Shown here one piece after another: positions 27,702 through 38,536 of a DNA stretch of 64,000 nt. The DNA is taken from contig NZ_RFFN01000007.1 in NCBI RefSeq assembly GCF_003696315.1, positions 1 to 64,000 of the forward strand, given 5' to 3'. This DNA is from Pseudomonas songnenensis. GTDB lineage: Bacteria > Pseudomonadota > Gammaproteobacteria > Pseudomonadales > Pseudomonadaceae. The notes under the pieces were generated by a model. That model did no database searches and was not told the DNA's origin. It worked only from the letters and a program-made list of their open reading frames with translations. A program made the position numbers and the translations under genes. The stretch's first letter is position 1; every line of letters begins with the position of its first letter.

Positions 27702-28700
27702 TCACAGCCCCGCTTCGGGGCGCTCCAGCGGCACGACGATCAGCGCCGCACGCTGGCCTTCGGCAACATCGGGCATGGGAAACAGGATGCGGGCGCCCGG
27801 CTCGTCGACCACCCAGCGCATGCCATCATCCTCGGCCAGCACGCTGCCGAGCGGAAGTGGTGAGAAATTTTCGATATCGGTGGGCACACACAAACGAAAT
27901 CGCGGGCTGCGCTTGATGACTTCGCGAGAAATCTGCAGCAGCTGCGGCAGCGCATGTGTAGCCACCGGTGCCTCGCGTCCCTCGATCATGAGGTACAGGC
28001 CCTGCTCGAACTGCGTGACGGCCAGAGGCAGGCTCTCGCCCGAACCCTCGGCAAGCTCCAGCGTGAACGCCTCGGCGCCGTAGCGGGTGGCGGTCATCGC
28101 GCTGAAGGTCGAGGTGGCCTGGCGCTGCAGCAGCACACCCTCGATCGCCAGCCTGTTCAGACGAGCCAACGACTCGGCCGACACCTGCTCACATTCTCGC
28201 CAGGGGCAGATCGCGAACTGGGCAAGGCGTGACGGGCGCATCGCCGAGTGCAGGTCATAGTGACGCCGCTGGCGTCCGGCCCCGCTGAAAAAGCCGCCAA
28301 CCAGCGCTTCGAGTTCCGCCGCACGAATGGCTTCACCACCCCACACATCCGCATGCTCGCCGCGAAACAGGCGGTTCAGATCGTGTTCGACCTGCCGCAC
28401 CATTCGGCGCATCGCTGCCGGATTGGCGAACAGCAGCAACAGCCGCCCACGCGGCTGCACATCGCCCCGCGCGAGCGCGCGGACCAGACGATCCAGAACA
28501 TGTATGGGGATGAGTTCGTTGCCATGAATGCCTGCAGAAAGCAGCAGGTCGAGGCCATAATCCTGGCCGGGTGGCGGCGACACCAGCAATGCGCCGTCGG
28601 CCAGCCAGTGCAGCTTCACCCCGCGCGGGGTGAGCTGGACCTTCTCGCAGGGCTCGCGCCCGGCGAGGGTCAGTTCCAGCAGCTTGCCAAGGGCGAGCAT
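27702..28700 (-). CDS. astE: succinylglutamate desuccinylase
   Basis: The last enzyme of the arginine succinyltransferase pathway: it splits N-succinylglutamate to glutamate and succinate. The protein is 332 aa. Zinc ligands are in SAGIHGNELIP (His and Glu) and YDLHSAMR (His), and the catalytic Glu is near ELAEGSGE. It follows the 93-aa conserved gene by 12 bases. The other ast/aru genes of the pathway, apart from aruC, are not in this window. Confidence 0.93.
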   Translation of the reverse strand: MLALGKLLELTLAGREPCEKVQLTPRGVKLHWLADGALLVSPPPGQDYGLDLLLSAGIHGNELIPIHVLDRLVRALARGDVQPRGRLLLLFANPAAMRRMVRQVEHDLNRLFRGEHADVWGGEAIRAAELEALVGGFFSGAGRQRRHYDLHSAMRPSRLAQFAICPWRECEQVSAESLARLNRLAIEGVLLQRQATSTFSAMTATRYGAEAFTLELAEGSGESLPLAVTQFEQGLYLMIEGREAPVATHALPQLLQISREVIKRSPRFRLCVPTDIENFSPLPLGSVLAEDDGMRWVVDEPGARILFPMPDVAEGQRAALIVVPLERPEAGL

Positions 28701-28712
28701 GCCGGGAAATCG

Positions 28713-28994
28713 TCAGTGGTTGCAGTCAGGGCCGTGGACGTGTTCGTCGTCATCGGCTTCGGCCGGTTCCATTTCCAGCTGCAGGCTGACCAGATTGGTC
28801 GCCAGCGGACGCAGCACCAGATTGGCGTACTCGGTGTCGCCGTCCTCGACGTCCACACCGATCATCAGCTGACCATTGCCAACCTGCTGAATCCATACCT
28901 CGCGACCCTGCCAGATCACGGCAAAACGGGTGCAGGAGGTTTCCAGTTGGGTTCCGTCGACATCTTCCAGAACCAGTTGCAGGCTATCGCTCAT
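28713..28994 (-). CDS. conserved small protein linked to astE
   Basis: A 93-aa acidic protein with a His/Cys-rich end (HVHGPDCNH) that could bind metal. It lies 12 bases upstream of astE in the same direction. A gene of this kind sits beside aruE in other pseudomonads, where it has no proven function. There is no signal peptide and no membrane segment. Confidence 0.75.
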   Translation of the reverse strand: MSDSLQLVLEDVDGTQLETSCTRFAVIWQGREVWIQQVGNGQLMIGVDVEDGDTEYANLVLRPLATNLVSLQLEMEPAEADDDEHVHGPDCNH

Positions 28995-29049
28995 TGAATT
29001 GCTCTCGCTAGTAGAACGCGCGGCGCCAGCAGCGCCGCGCTTGGGATGA

Positions 29050-30378
<1,329 letters not shown>

Positions 30379-30410
30379 TCAGAAATTCTCTTGTGCAGCC
30401 GGCCTGGTGA

Positions 30411-31100
30411 TCAGCCGAAGTGCTGCTGGTCCAGGGCAATCGCCTGATCGAGGCTCTCCAGCAACGCCTTGCGCACTTTCAGCTTGGTGTTCTTGTGCGC
30501 CACCATGTTGATTTTCTTCAGCTGCTCCGCTGTGGCTTTGGCCACCGCCAACAGCTCACCGGCTGGCACCACCCTGTCAAGGAAACCAGCGTCGACCGCA
30601 CTCACCGGATCGAACATCTCGCCGTTGATCACCGAGCGGTGGAATGCGGATTTGCGCAGGCGGTCGCGCGCCAGTTCGATACCGGCATGGTGCATCGTCA
30701 TGCCGATCTGCACTTCATTGAGGCCGATATGGAACGGCCCTTCGACACCGATGCGGTAGTCCGAAGACAGCAGCAGGAAAGCGCCCTTGGCAATCGCATG
30801 CCCTGGGCAGGCGACGATGATCGGGAACGGGTGCGCCAGCATCCGCCGCGCAAAGGTCGAGCCGGTGGCAACCAGGGCCATGGCGTTCTGTGGACTCGAG
30901 GTCATGACCTTGAGGTCATAGCCACCGGAAAGAATGCCCGGCTGGCCGGTGAGAATCACGATGGCGCGGTCCTGCTCGGCACGATCCAGCGCAGCGTTGA
31001 GCGCCTCGAACACCGCAGGCGAGAGCGCATTGACCTTGCCATTGCACAGCGTCAGCGTGGCGACGCCGTCTTCGAATTGGTAAGAGACCAGCTCACTCAT
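30411..31100 (-). CDS. crotonase/enoyl-CoA hydratase family protein
   Basis: 229 aa, a crotonase fold. The oxyanion-hole region GILSGGYDLKVM and the second block CPGHAIAKGAFLLLSSDYRIG are visible. The usual glutamates of true enoyl-CoA hydratases are not obvious, so the exact reaction is open. It is a single gene with its own terminator. Confidence 0.8.
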   Translation of the reverse strand: MSELVSYQFEDGVATLTLCNGKVNALSPAVFEALNAALDRAEQDRAIVILTGQPGILSGGYDLKVMTSSPQNAMALVATGSTFARRMLAHPFPIIVACPGHAIAKGAFLLLSSDYRIGVEGPFHIGLNEVQIGMTMHHAGIELARDRLRKSAFHRSVINGEMFDPVSAVDAGFLDRVVPAGELLAVAKATAEQLKKINMVAHKNTKLKVRKALLESLDQAIALDQQHFG

Positions 31101-31227
31101 GACGAGATTCCTTGTTTTTGAAGTGCGCAGACGTTACCCAGCGCTCCGGTTCAGGTAAAGCACGATGACCGACCGATCAGTCACGCCCGCGACCTCAAAA
31201 GCAGTCGAGAGTCACGGTTACTGGCGC

Positions 31228-32517
31228 TCAGGTGGCCTGCTCGAAGTCGGCCAGAGTCCGTGGATGCAGGATGGACTGCAGTTCGGGATCGGCGATATGC
31301 AGCCCGAAGGAGCCGTCGGGCAAACCAATGGAAATGCGATAGGGAGTGCCCTCCGCGTCTACCGTGACCTGAGCCAGATCCAGATAACGCGGGGCGCACC
31401 GCTGCTTGGCGGCATCGCGCAGGACCACGACGCGCGGCCGGAGCTGGAACTGCTTGTGTTTCTCCACCACCACGGCGACTTCACCGGTATGCAGTTCAAC
31501 CAGTGTGCCGACCGGGAAGGCGCCCAGCCAGCGGATGAACTCGAGCACCAGGTCCTCGTCGAACTGCCTGCCACTGCCACTGCGCAGAATCTCGAACGCT
31601 GCCTGGACCGGTCGCGCGCAATCGTAGGCCCGATGGCTGGTGATCGCATCGAACGCATCCACGATGGTGATGATGCGCGTCATATAGGAAATCTGTCCGG
31701 GTCCCGAGCCTAACGGGTAGCCAGTACCATCGAGCCGCTCATGGTGACCGTACGCCGCATGCAGTGCCGCCTCCGGAACTCCGGGCTGGGCGCGAAGCGC
31801 TTCCAGACCGAAGACCGGATGCCGCTTGATGACTTCGAACTCCTGCGGCGTCAGCTTGCCGGGCTTGTTGAGAATCTGCGGATCGATGCGCATCTTGCCG
31901 ACGTCGTGCAGCAGACCAGCCATCCCCAGCAACTGCAGCTTGTCATCCTGCAGGCCGAGATGGTTGCCGAACCCCATCGCCATGATCGAAACGGACAGGC
32001 AGTGCAGGCTGGTGTACAGATCCTTGTTCTTCAGCCGGATCAGCCAGAGCATCGCGCTCTCGTTGCGCAACATGCTTTCCAGATTGCGCTTGACCGCGCC
32101 GTGGCACGCCCGGGTGTCGATGACCCGGCCATGCTGAACATCGGCTAGCACCTGCTCGATCAGCTGGGAGCCATCCTGGTAGGCGGCACGAGCCTCTTCC
32201 ACTTCAGTCGAGAGCGCGTGATAGGTACGCTCCTGCGGCTTGCGCACGCGTGGCGTCCCGGTTGCGACAGGGGCGCCGTGTTGCAGGCGGACTCGCCGCG
32301 TGTCGTCGACATAGACATAGTCACAGCAGCTGCGAACCGCACGTATCTCACCGGGCGTCAGCAGCGGAAAGCCCTGGAATGCGAAGTTCGTTTCGTTCCA
32401 TGGTCGGTCCAGTTCGCAGACGTACATACCCAATTCCAGGCTGGCGACAGCCACCCGGCGACGGGTCGGCACCAACAAGGTATCGGTATGGTTGTCTGAC
32501 TGGCTTGTCCGTCGCAT
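31228..32517 (-). CDS. HD-GYP phosphodiesterase with N-terminal DUF3391 domain
   Basis: A 429-aa cytoplasmic protein. The N-terminal DUF3391 region (about 15-120, including ELGMYVCELDRPWNETNFAFQGFPL) precedes an HD-GYP domain with HDVGKMRID and HHERLDGTGYPLG, so metal and GYP residues are kept. It probably hydrolyses c-di-GMP. The ATG at 32517 is preferred; a TTG at 32550 is possible. It is the second HD-GYP protein in the window. Confidence 0.9.
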   Translation of the reverse strand: MRRTSQSDNHTDTLLVPTRRRVAVASLELGMYVCELDRPWNETNFAFQGFPLLTPGEIRAVRSCCDYVYVDDTRRVRLQHGAPVATGTPRVRKPQERTYHALSTEVEEARAAYQDGSQLIEQVLADVQHGRVIDTRACHGAVKRNLESMLRNESAMLWLIRLKNKDLYTSLHCLSVSIMAMGFGNHLGLQDDKLQLLGMAGLLHDVGKMRIDPQILNKPGKLTPQEFEVIKRHPVFGLEALRAQPGVPEAALHAAYGHHERLDGTGYPLGSGPGQISYMTRIITIVDAFDAITSHRAYDCARPVQAAFEILRSGSGRQFDEDLVLEFIRWLGAFPVGTLVELHTGEVAVVVEKHKQFQLRPRVVVLRDAAKQRCAPRYLDLAQVTVDAEGTPYRISIGLPDGSFGLHIADPELQSILHPRTLADFEQAT

Positions 32518-32658
32518 GGGACAGGTGCGCTCCGCTCGGCTTCTTTCCAAAATAACCCAGGCAGTGACCCGGGTTGCAACAGCAGTCTAGCGGAACATGC
32601 TGCCCGTCACCTGTGTGATGCCGGATTTGTTAAGCGCATGAATAAGCTAAAAAAGTTT

Positions 32659-32687
32659 TTGCCAAAGGCGGTGTGTTCGATTACATT
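32659..32687 (+). promoter_or_regulatory. promoter of tRNA-Ser
   Basis: TTGCCA (32659-32664), 17 bases, then TACATT (32682-32687), followed by a GC-rich discriminator AGCGCGCC as in stringently controlled stable RNA promoters. The tRNA begins 36 bases after the -10. Confidence 0.7.
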
Positions 32688-32722
32688 AGCGCGCCTCGAC
32701 GGACATGAACCTCCGTCGATCC

Positions 32723-32812
32723 GGTGAGGTGTCCGAGCGGTTGAAGGAGCACGCCTGGAAAGTGTGTATACGAGAAATCGTATCAAGGGTTCGAATCCCT
32801 TCCTCACCGCCA
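32723..32812 (+). tRNA. tRNA-Ser (anticodon GGA)
   Basis: Acceptor arms GGTGAGG and CCTCACC with encoded CCA at 32810-32812, T-loop GGTTCGAATCC, the long variable arm typical of serine tRNAs, and anticodon GGA at 32757-32759 in the loop CTGGAAA. It reads UCC/UCU codons. Confidence 0.97.
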
Positions 32813-32826
32813 TATTCGATTCAAGC

Positions 32827-32860
32827 AAACCCCTGACTTCACACGAAGTCAGGGGTTTTT
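32827..32860 (+). terminator. rho-independent terminator of tRNA-Ser
   Basis: CCCCTGACTTC and GAAGTCAGGGG pair around ACAC and are followed by TTTTT. Confidence 0.9.
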
Positions 32861-32963
32861 GCGTTTGAGGTCCGACGCTCGCCTGCCATACATCCGCCGC
32901 CGGTTGCCGGCGTGACCAAGCTGTAGCAGATTCGCCCTTCCCTCCTGCGCCGAGACGAAGCCC

Positions 32964-33389
32964 ATGGGCGACCCTTATGATCTGCAGCGTTTCGTCGATG
33001 CCCAGCAGGGTCACTACGAGCAAGCGCTCAAGGAACTGCGCAGCGGCCGCAAGCATTCGCACTGGATGTGGTTCATCTTTCCGCAACTTCAGGGCCTGGG
33101 CCGTAGCGCCATGGCACAGCGCTACGCCATCTCGGGTCGCGATGAAGCAATCGCGTACCTGCAGCACCCATTACTGGGAGCGAGGCTGCGGGCGTGCACC
33201 GAGGCGATGCTCGAACACGGCACCCGCAGCGCTCGACAGATCCTCGGCAGCCCGGATGACCTGAAATTTCATTCCAGCATGACGCTATTTGCCCAGGCGG
33301 CAACGGACCCAGCGCCATTCGCAGAAGCGTTACAGGTCTTTTTCAACAGCGAACCGGATCCGGCTAGCCTGGAGCGGCTGAACGACTGA
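32964..33389 (+). CDS. DUF1810 family protein
   Basis: A 141-aa cytoplasmic protein of the DUF1810 family (N-terminus DPYDLQRFVDAQQ, core HWMWFIFPQLQGLGRS). The family is common in bacteria and has no established function. It stands alone after the tRNA-Ser gene. The opposite-strand open frame over this gene and the tRNA is not coding. Confidence 0.88.
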   Translation: MGDPYDLQRFVDAQQGHYEQALKELRSGRKHSHWMWFIFPQLQGLGRSAMAQRYAISGRDEAIAYLQHPLLGARLRACTEAMLEHGTRSARQILGSPDDLKFHSSMTLFAQAATDPAPFAEALQVFFNSEPDPASLERLND

Positions 33390-33422
33390 TCAGCCTCAGC
33401 GCTGCACAGCCATGCCAGACAA

Positions 33423-33935
33423 TTAACGCTGGCCGGCAGCGCCACCTGTGGCACCGCCAGTGGCAGCGCCTCCGCTGTCCGCCCCACCGGCGTCGTTACC
33501 GCCACCTGTTCCGATTCCACCCGGAGGGGTGACGCCACCCTGGCCCGCGTTTCGATTGGCACCACCCGGAGTCGCTTGCGGCGACGTAGTGCCCGGAGCG
33601 GGAGTCGTCCCCAAGCCACGATTCGGTTGCTGAACATTGTCCTGGGCACTCGGTAAACCGGTCCCTGCAGGCGGGTTTGCGGTGCCAGGCACATTGGGCC
33701 GGGGATTGATGGCATCGCTCTGCACGCCGCCGCGATTGAGGCCCTGCGTATCGTTCCCGGTAGCTGCAGGTTCACGGATACGGTTGATATCACGGCCGAT
33801 CTGCTGGCGATTCTCCTCCAAATCGGCCCCCATCTGCTCGCGCTCCTGCTGCAGGGTCATATCCTCCTGCTGGGCAGAGACAGCCGTCGAGACGGCAGCG
33901 AGCAGCACTATCAGCGATAGCTTTGACGTGTTCAT
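33423..33935 (-). CDS. exported Gly/Pro/Gln-rich low-complexity protein
   Basis: 170 aa. A signal peptide (residues 1-22, cleavage after VSA) is followed by a charged helical segment rich in Gln and Glu (QQEREQMGADLEENRQQIG) and then a long Gly/Pro/Asn/Thr-rich tail ending in alternating Gly-Gly-Ala runs. A GGAGG site precedes the ATG at 33935. No catalytic domain is visible. The composition suggests a disordered periplasmic or surface protein. Confidence 0.7.
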   Translation of the reverse strand: MNTSKLSLIVLLAAVSTAVSAQQEDMTLQQEREQMGADLEENRQQIGRDINRIREPAATGNDTQGLNRGGVQSDAINPRPNVPGTANPPAGTGLPSAQDNVQQPNRGLGTTPAPGTTSPQATPGGANRNAGQGGVTPPGGIGTGGGNDAGGADSGGAATGGATGGAAGQR

Positions 33936-34162
33936 GGCTTGCCCTCCGAATGAATCACTCAAGGAAGACAACCAAAAGCCCGGCGCAACTTCATCGCTCC
34001 GTCAATTTGCTGGTGTGGAACTTGCTTGCTTATTTATAGCCAGGCGAACGTCCGGTACGTCTCGTTTCCGTCGCACGACTCGTGGAAATCACAAACAGCG
34101 TACCGTCTCGGTCCTTCCGGCAAGGCGACAATTCGCTGCACACAAGAATAAAAGGCCATGTC

Positions 34163-34258
34163 ATGCTCAACCAGAAGAAGTTCCGGCAGGCGACCCTGAT
34201 CGTCATCGCCACGGCAGTGATTCTTATCCTGCCCAATCTGACCCGTATATTCAGCTGA
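34163..34258 (+). CDS. 31-residue single-helix membrane protein
   Basis: A short gene with an AAAAGG site about 10 bases before the ATG. It encodes a basic N-terminus (MLNQKKFRQ) followed by one hydrophobic helix (residues 11-24) and a short tail. It ends 35 bases before the rhodanese gene in the same direction and may be co-transcribed. Such one-helix proteins are often missed in annotation. The function is unknown. Confidence 0.6.
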   Translation: MLNQKKFRQATLIVIATAVILILPNLTRIFS

Positions 34259-34293
34259 GCGCGCGCCTCAGGCGCGCCCATGAGGAAGCCCTG

Positions 34294-34650
34294 ATGCGCA
34301 CGCCCGCCCTGTTCGTACTACTTGCCCTGAGCCTCGGCGCCATGGCCGGCGAGATCGACCAAACCACCGCGCTGCAGGTCATGCAGCGCCCGGACGCCGT
34401 TGTGATCGATGTCAGGACCGCCGAAGAATTCGCCGAAGGCGCGCTACCGGGCGCCAGACGAATCGAGACACCAGATCTTGCCCGGCGCATCGGCACTATC
34501 GCGCCCGACAAGGACACGCCCGTGGTGCTCTACTGCCGCAGCGGCCGGCGCTCGTCGGCCGCACAGGAGGTGCTGGAAGATCTCGGCTACAGCCAGGTCA
34601 TCAACGCCGGCGGCTACGATCAGCTTGCCGCCCTCCTGCAGCGCAACTGA
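34294..34650 (+). CDS. periplasmic single-domain rhodanese
   Basis: 118 aa: a signal peptide (about 1-18), then a rhodanese domain with VIDVRTAEEFAEGALPGA and the active-site Cys in VVLYCRSGRRS. It probably carries sulfane sulfur in the periplasm. A GAGGAAG site precedes the ATG at 34294; the longer open frame running in from upstream is not coding. Confidence 0.85.
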   Translation: MRTPALFVLLALSLGAMAGEIDQTTALQVMQRPDAVVIDVRTAEEFAEGALPGARRIETPDLARRIGTIAPDKDTPVVLYCRSGRRSSAAQEVLEDLGYSQVINAGGYDQLAALLQRN

Positions 34651-34779
34651 AGCGCGCACCGGTCGATAGCGCCTGCCACACCCGTCCTGCCGGGCACGAC
34701 AAGGGAACTTATGCGCAGCAAGGACCACTGAAAAACGTGGTCTTCGCCGCATCAAGCGCACCCTTGCCGGAGGATATGG

Positions 34780-35922
34780 ATGAACTGGGACGCCCTGCTC
34801 AACGAGACATTCTGGATCAACCTGGCCATCGTGCTGGGCATCACCATCGTCACCTTTCTGGTCCTGCGCACCATTCTCGGCATCGTGACCCGGCGCCTGA
34901 GCAAGCTGGCGACCGGAGCGAAGACCAAGTTTCTCGGCATCGCCGCCGAACTGCTTTCGCGCACCAGCAACCTGCTGATCCTGGCCTTCTCACTACTCAT
35001 TGCCCTGAAGACGGTCGAATTGTCGCCACGCTGGGAATCGACCATGTCCCACGGCTGGTTCATCGCCCTGGCGTTCCAGTTCGCCCTGTGGATGGACACC
35101 GGCGTGCGCCTGTGGATGGAAAGCCTGACCCGCGACGGCAAGGCGCGCAATCCGGTTACCACCACCATCATCGGCATCATGATCCGCATCGTGGTCTGGA
35201 CCATGATGCTGCTGTCGATCCTCGCCAACCTGGGCGTCGACATCACCGCCATGGTCGCCAGCCTGGGGGTCGGCGGTATCGCCATTGCCCTGGCCGTACA
35301 GACGCTGCTGAGCGACATCTTCGCCTCCTTGTCCATCGGCGTGGACAAGCCCTTCGAGATCGGCGACTTCGTGGTCTTCGGTGAAGTCGCCGGCAACATC
35401 GAGCACATCGGCCTGAAGACCACGCGCATCCGCGCGCTCAGCGGCGAACAGGTGGTCGTCGCCAACGCCGACCTGCTCAGACAGATCGTGCACAACTACA
35501 AGCGCATGAATACCCGGCGGATCGTTTTCAAGTTCGGCATCACCTACAACACCCCTACCGAAAAGGTGAAAGAGGTGGCAGCACTGGTGAAGCGCATCAT
35601 CGACGGCATCGAGGTGGCGAAGTTCGACCGCGCGCATTTCCTCGGCTTCGACGACAGCCAGCTGACCTTCGAGGTCGTCTACATCATGCAGGTCTCGGAC
35701 TACAACCGGTACATGGATACCCAGCAGGAGATCAACCTGGCACTGCTCGAGGGCATCCGCGAAATGGGCGTGCAGTTCGCCTTCCCGACCCGCAGCGTGG
35801 AATTCATCGGCGGCAGTCTGCCGGAAATCACCGTGGCCGGCGTTGCACAGGAAAAGCCGGCCGCCAACCAGAACGAGGGAGACGCCGGGCGCCAACCCCG
35901 CGAAGCCCAACCGCGGGCCTGA
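34780..35922 (+). CDS. MscS-family mechanosensitive channel
   Basis: 380 aa. Transmembrane helices at about 15-35, 65-85, 88-105, 125-145 and a pore helix near 150-175 (Gly/Ala-rich VASLGVGGIAIALAVQTLLSDI), then the beta domain with FEIGDFVVFGEVAGNIEHIGLKTTRIR and the alpha/beta domain. It releases solutes on osmotic downshift. The C-terminal 30 residues are hydrophilic. Confidence 0.92.
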   Translation: MNWDALLNETFWINLAIVLGITIVTFLVLRTILGIVTRRLSKLATGAKTKFLGIAAELLSRTSNLLILAFSLLIALKTVELSPRWESTMSHGWFIALAFQFALWMDTGVRLWMESLTRDGKARNPVTTTIIGIMIRIVVWTMMLLSILANLGVDITAMVASLGVGGIAIALAVQTLLSDIFASLSIGVDKPFEIGDFVVFGEVAGNIEHIGLKTTRIRALSGEQVVVANADLLRQIVHNYKRMNTRRIVFKFGITYNTPTEKVKEVAALVKRIIDGIEVAKFDRAHFLGFDDSQLTFEVVYIMQVSDYNRYMDTQQEINLALLEGIREMGVQFAFPTRSVEFIGGSLPEITVAGVAQEKPAANQNEGDAGRQPREAQPRA

Positions 35923-36031
35923 ACCATTCCCGGTGCCACCGCATGCCCGGCGGCACCTCGTCCCTTCGCTGTAGCGGCGCAAGCGCCTATGCTGACGATG
36001 GAAGCTGTTCGAATCTAAAAGGATAAGACTC

Positions 36032-38476
36032 ATGACACTGCTCTGGTTGCTGGTCCTGCTGCTCGGCATCGCCGTACTCGCCCATCTGCGAGTGTCGCCG
36101 GTGCCGGCCCTGGTGATCGTCGCCACCTACCTGATCTTCATGACCGCCGCCGATACGTCCGGCGTGGTGGTATTGCTGCTCTGGCTGACACTGATCGCCG
36201 TCGCTGTGCCGCTGCTGGTCGCGGATGTGCGCCGCAAGTATTTCAGCGGCCCGATGTTCGACTGGTTCAAGAAGGTGCTACCGCCGATTTCCGCGACCGA
36301 GCGCGATGCCATCGATGCTGGCACCGTCTGGTGGGACGGCGAGCTGTTCAGCGGCCGGCCGAACTGGGACACCCTGCTCGGCTATCCGAAGGCGCGCCTG
36401 ACGGCGGAGGAACAGGCCTTCCTCGACGGCCCAACCGAAACCCTCTGCGCACTGGTCAGCGAATGGGACATCGCGCAACGGATGGACCTGCCACCTGCTG
36501 CCTGGGACTACATCAAGGCCGAAGGCTTCTTTGCGCTGATCATCCCCAAGGAATATGGCGGCAAGGGCTTCTCCGCCTACGCCCACTCGCAGATCGTCAT
36601 GAAGCTGGCGACCCGCAGCGGCGATCTGGCCAGCACCGTGATGGTGCCCAACTCCCTCGGCCCGGCCGAGCTGCTGATGCATTACGGCACCGATGAGCAA
36701 CGCAACCACTACCTGCCGCGTCTGGCCAACGGCACCGACATTCCCTGCTTCGCCCTGACCGGCCCCTACGCCGGCTCCGACGCGGGCGCGATGAACGACA
36801 GCGGAGTGATCTGCCGCGGCCAGTGGCAGGGCGAAGAAGTGCTCGGCCTGCGGCTGAACTGGGAGAAGCGCTACATCACCCTCGGCCCGGTCGCGACGCT
36901 GCTGGGCGTGGCGTTCAAGACCTACGATCCGGACCACTTGCTGGGCGATGAGGAAGAACTCGGTATCAGCCTCGCGCTGATCCCCACCGACACCCCCGGT
37001 GTCGACATAGGCCGTCGTCATCTGCCGCTGGGCGCGGCATTCATGAACGGGCCGAACTGGGGCAAGGACGTCTTCGTGCCCTTGGAAGCCATCATCGGCG
37101 GCCGCGACATGATCGGCAAAGGCTGGATGATGCTGATGAACTGCCTGTCAGTCGGGCGCTCCATCTCCCTGCCGGCGACCGGCACCAGCGCGGCCAAGGT
37201 CTGCAGCTACGTGAGCGGCCGCTATGCGCAGGTCCGCGAGCAGTTCAACGTGCCGCTGGCCGCCTTCGAAGGCATCCAGGAGCCGCTGGCACGCATCGGC
37301 GGCAACGCCTGGCTGATGGACGCGGCACGAATCCTCACCGCCAACGCCGTCGACCTGGGCGAGAAGCCCTCGGTGCTCTCGGCGATTCTCAAGTACCACC
37401 TCACCGAGCGCGGCCGCGCCTGCATCACCGATGCCATGGATATCCATGGCGGCAAAGGCATCATTCTCGGGCCGAACAACTACCTCGGACGGTTGTGGCT
37501 GTCGGCGCCGATCTCCATCACCGTCGAAGGCGCGAACATCCTCTCGCGCAACCTGATGATCTTCGGCCAGGGCGCAATCCGCTGCCATCCGTTCGTGCTG
37601 CGGGAAATGGAGCTGGTCCACGAGCCCGATCGCGAAGCCGCTGTCGTGAAATTCGATGAGCTGCTGATGCAGCATATCGGCTTCGCCGTCAGCAACACCG
37701 CCAGCACCCTGCTGCTGGGCCTGAGCTTCGGCCTGATGGGGCGCGTACCGGGGACGAGCATCACGCAGCCCTACTTCCGCGCGCTCAACCGCATCGCCGC
37801 GGCGTTCGCCATGCTGGCGGACCTGTCGATGATGCTCCTTGGCGGCGAACTCAAGCGCCGCGAACGGCTTTCGGCACGGCTGGGCGATACACTCAGCCAT
37901 CTCTACCTTGCCTCCGCAGCGCTCAAGCAGTTCCATGACCTCGGCCACCCGACCGCGCAGGAACCGCTGCTGCGCTGGGCGCTGGAAGATTGCCTGGAGA
38001 AAGCCGAAAGCGCGCTACAGGACGTGTTGGCCAATTTCCCCAACCGCATCCTCGGCCACCTGCTGCATGCCCTGGTCTTCCCGTTCGGCGCACGCCACAA
38101 AGGGCCATCGGATGCACTGGACGCCGAAGTCGCCGCCCTGCTTGGCCGTCCGGAAGGCGATCCAGCCCTGGAAAGTATTCTCGACGGCATGTATCGCCCG
38201 CATGATCCAGAGCAGCCCCTCGGTTCGCTGAAGCACGCGTTCGAATCCATTGCCAGCAGTCAGGGCACGGCGAAGAAACTGGCCAAGGCAGTGAAGGCCG
38301 GCACCGTACAACCCGCCCCCGGCGAGAGCCTGGTCGACGCAGCATTGACGGCCGGTGTGATCGACGCCGTCGAAGCCGAGCAGTTGCGGACGGCGGAGCT
38401 CGCTCGACGCAAGGTCATCGATGTTGACGACTTCTCCAAGGATGAGCTCGAGTTGCAACAAGGCCGTATCCGCTGA
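36032..38476 (+). CDS. fadE: acyl-CoA dehydrogenase FadE
   Basis: The first step of fatty acid beta-oxidation. At 814 aa it has the long FadE form: an N-terminal membrane-associated part with two or three hydrophobic segments (1-65), the acyl-CoA dehydrogenase domains with YIKAEGFFALIIPKEYGGKGFS and CFALTGPYAGSDAGA, ALKYHLTERGR-type and DIHGGKGI motifs, and a C-terminal DUF1974-like helical extension. An AAAGGA site precedes the ATG. It is a single gene with a hairpin behind it. Confidence 0.93.
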   Translation: MTLLWLLVLLLGIAVLAHLRVSPVPALVIVATYLIFMTAADTSGVVVLLLWLTLIAVAVPLLVADVRRKYFSGPMFDWFKKVLPPISATERDAIDAGTVWWDGELFSGRPNWDTLLGYPKARLTAEEQAFLDGPTETLCALVSEWDIAQRMDLPPAAWDYIKAEGFFALIIPKEYGGKGFSAYAHSQIVMKLATRSGDLASTVMVPNSLGPAELLMHYGTDEQRNHYLPRLANGTDIPCFALTGPYAGSDAGAMNDSGVICRGQWQGEEVLGLRLNWEKRYITLGPVATLLGVAFKTYDPDHLLGDEEELGISLALIPTDTPGVDIGRRHLPLGAAFMNGPNWGKDVFVPLEAIIGGRDMIGKGWMMLMNCLSVGRSISLPATGTSAAKVCSYVSGRYAQVREQFNVPLAAFEGIQEPLARIGGNAWLMDAARILTANAVDLGEKPSVLSAILKYHLTERGRACITDAMDIHGGKGIILGPNNYLGRLWLSAPISITVEGANILSRNLMIFGQGAIRCHPFVLREMELVHEPDREAAVVKFDELLMQHIGFAVSNTASTLLLGLSFGLMGRVPGTSITQPYFRALNRIAAAFAMLADLSMMLLGGELKRRERLSARLGDTLSHLYLASAALKQFHDLGHPTAQEPLLRWALEDCLEKAESALQDVLANFPNRILGHLLHALVFPFGARHKGPSDALDAEVAALLGRPEGDPALESILDGMYRPHDPEQPLGSLKHAFESIASSQGTAKKLAKAVKAGTVQPAPGESLVDAALTAGVIDAVEAEQLRTAELARRKVIDVDDFSKDELELQQGRIR

Positions 38477-38500
38477 CAGCACGGACGCGACTGCAGCGCA

Positions 38501-38523
38501 GGGTGAGCCTTGCAGGTTCACCC
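38501..38523. terminator. hairpin between convergent fadE and sensor kinase genes
   Basis: GGGTGAGCC and GGTTCACCC pair (one G-U) around TTGCA in the 60-base gap between converging genes. There is no T-tract. Confidence 0.4.
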
Positions 38524-38536
38524 CGCGCGGCAACGC

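Noticed and set aside
32607..33167. 186-codon minus-strand frame over tRNA-Ser and the DUF1810 gene
   Set aside because: It overlaps a certain tRNA gene, its terminator and a well-supported coding gene.
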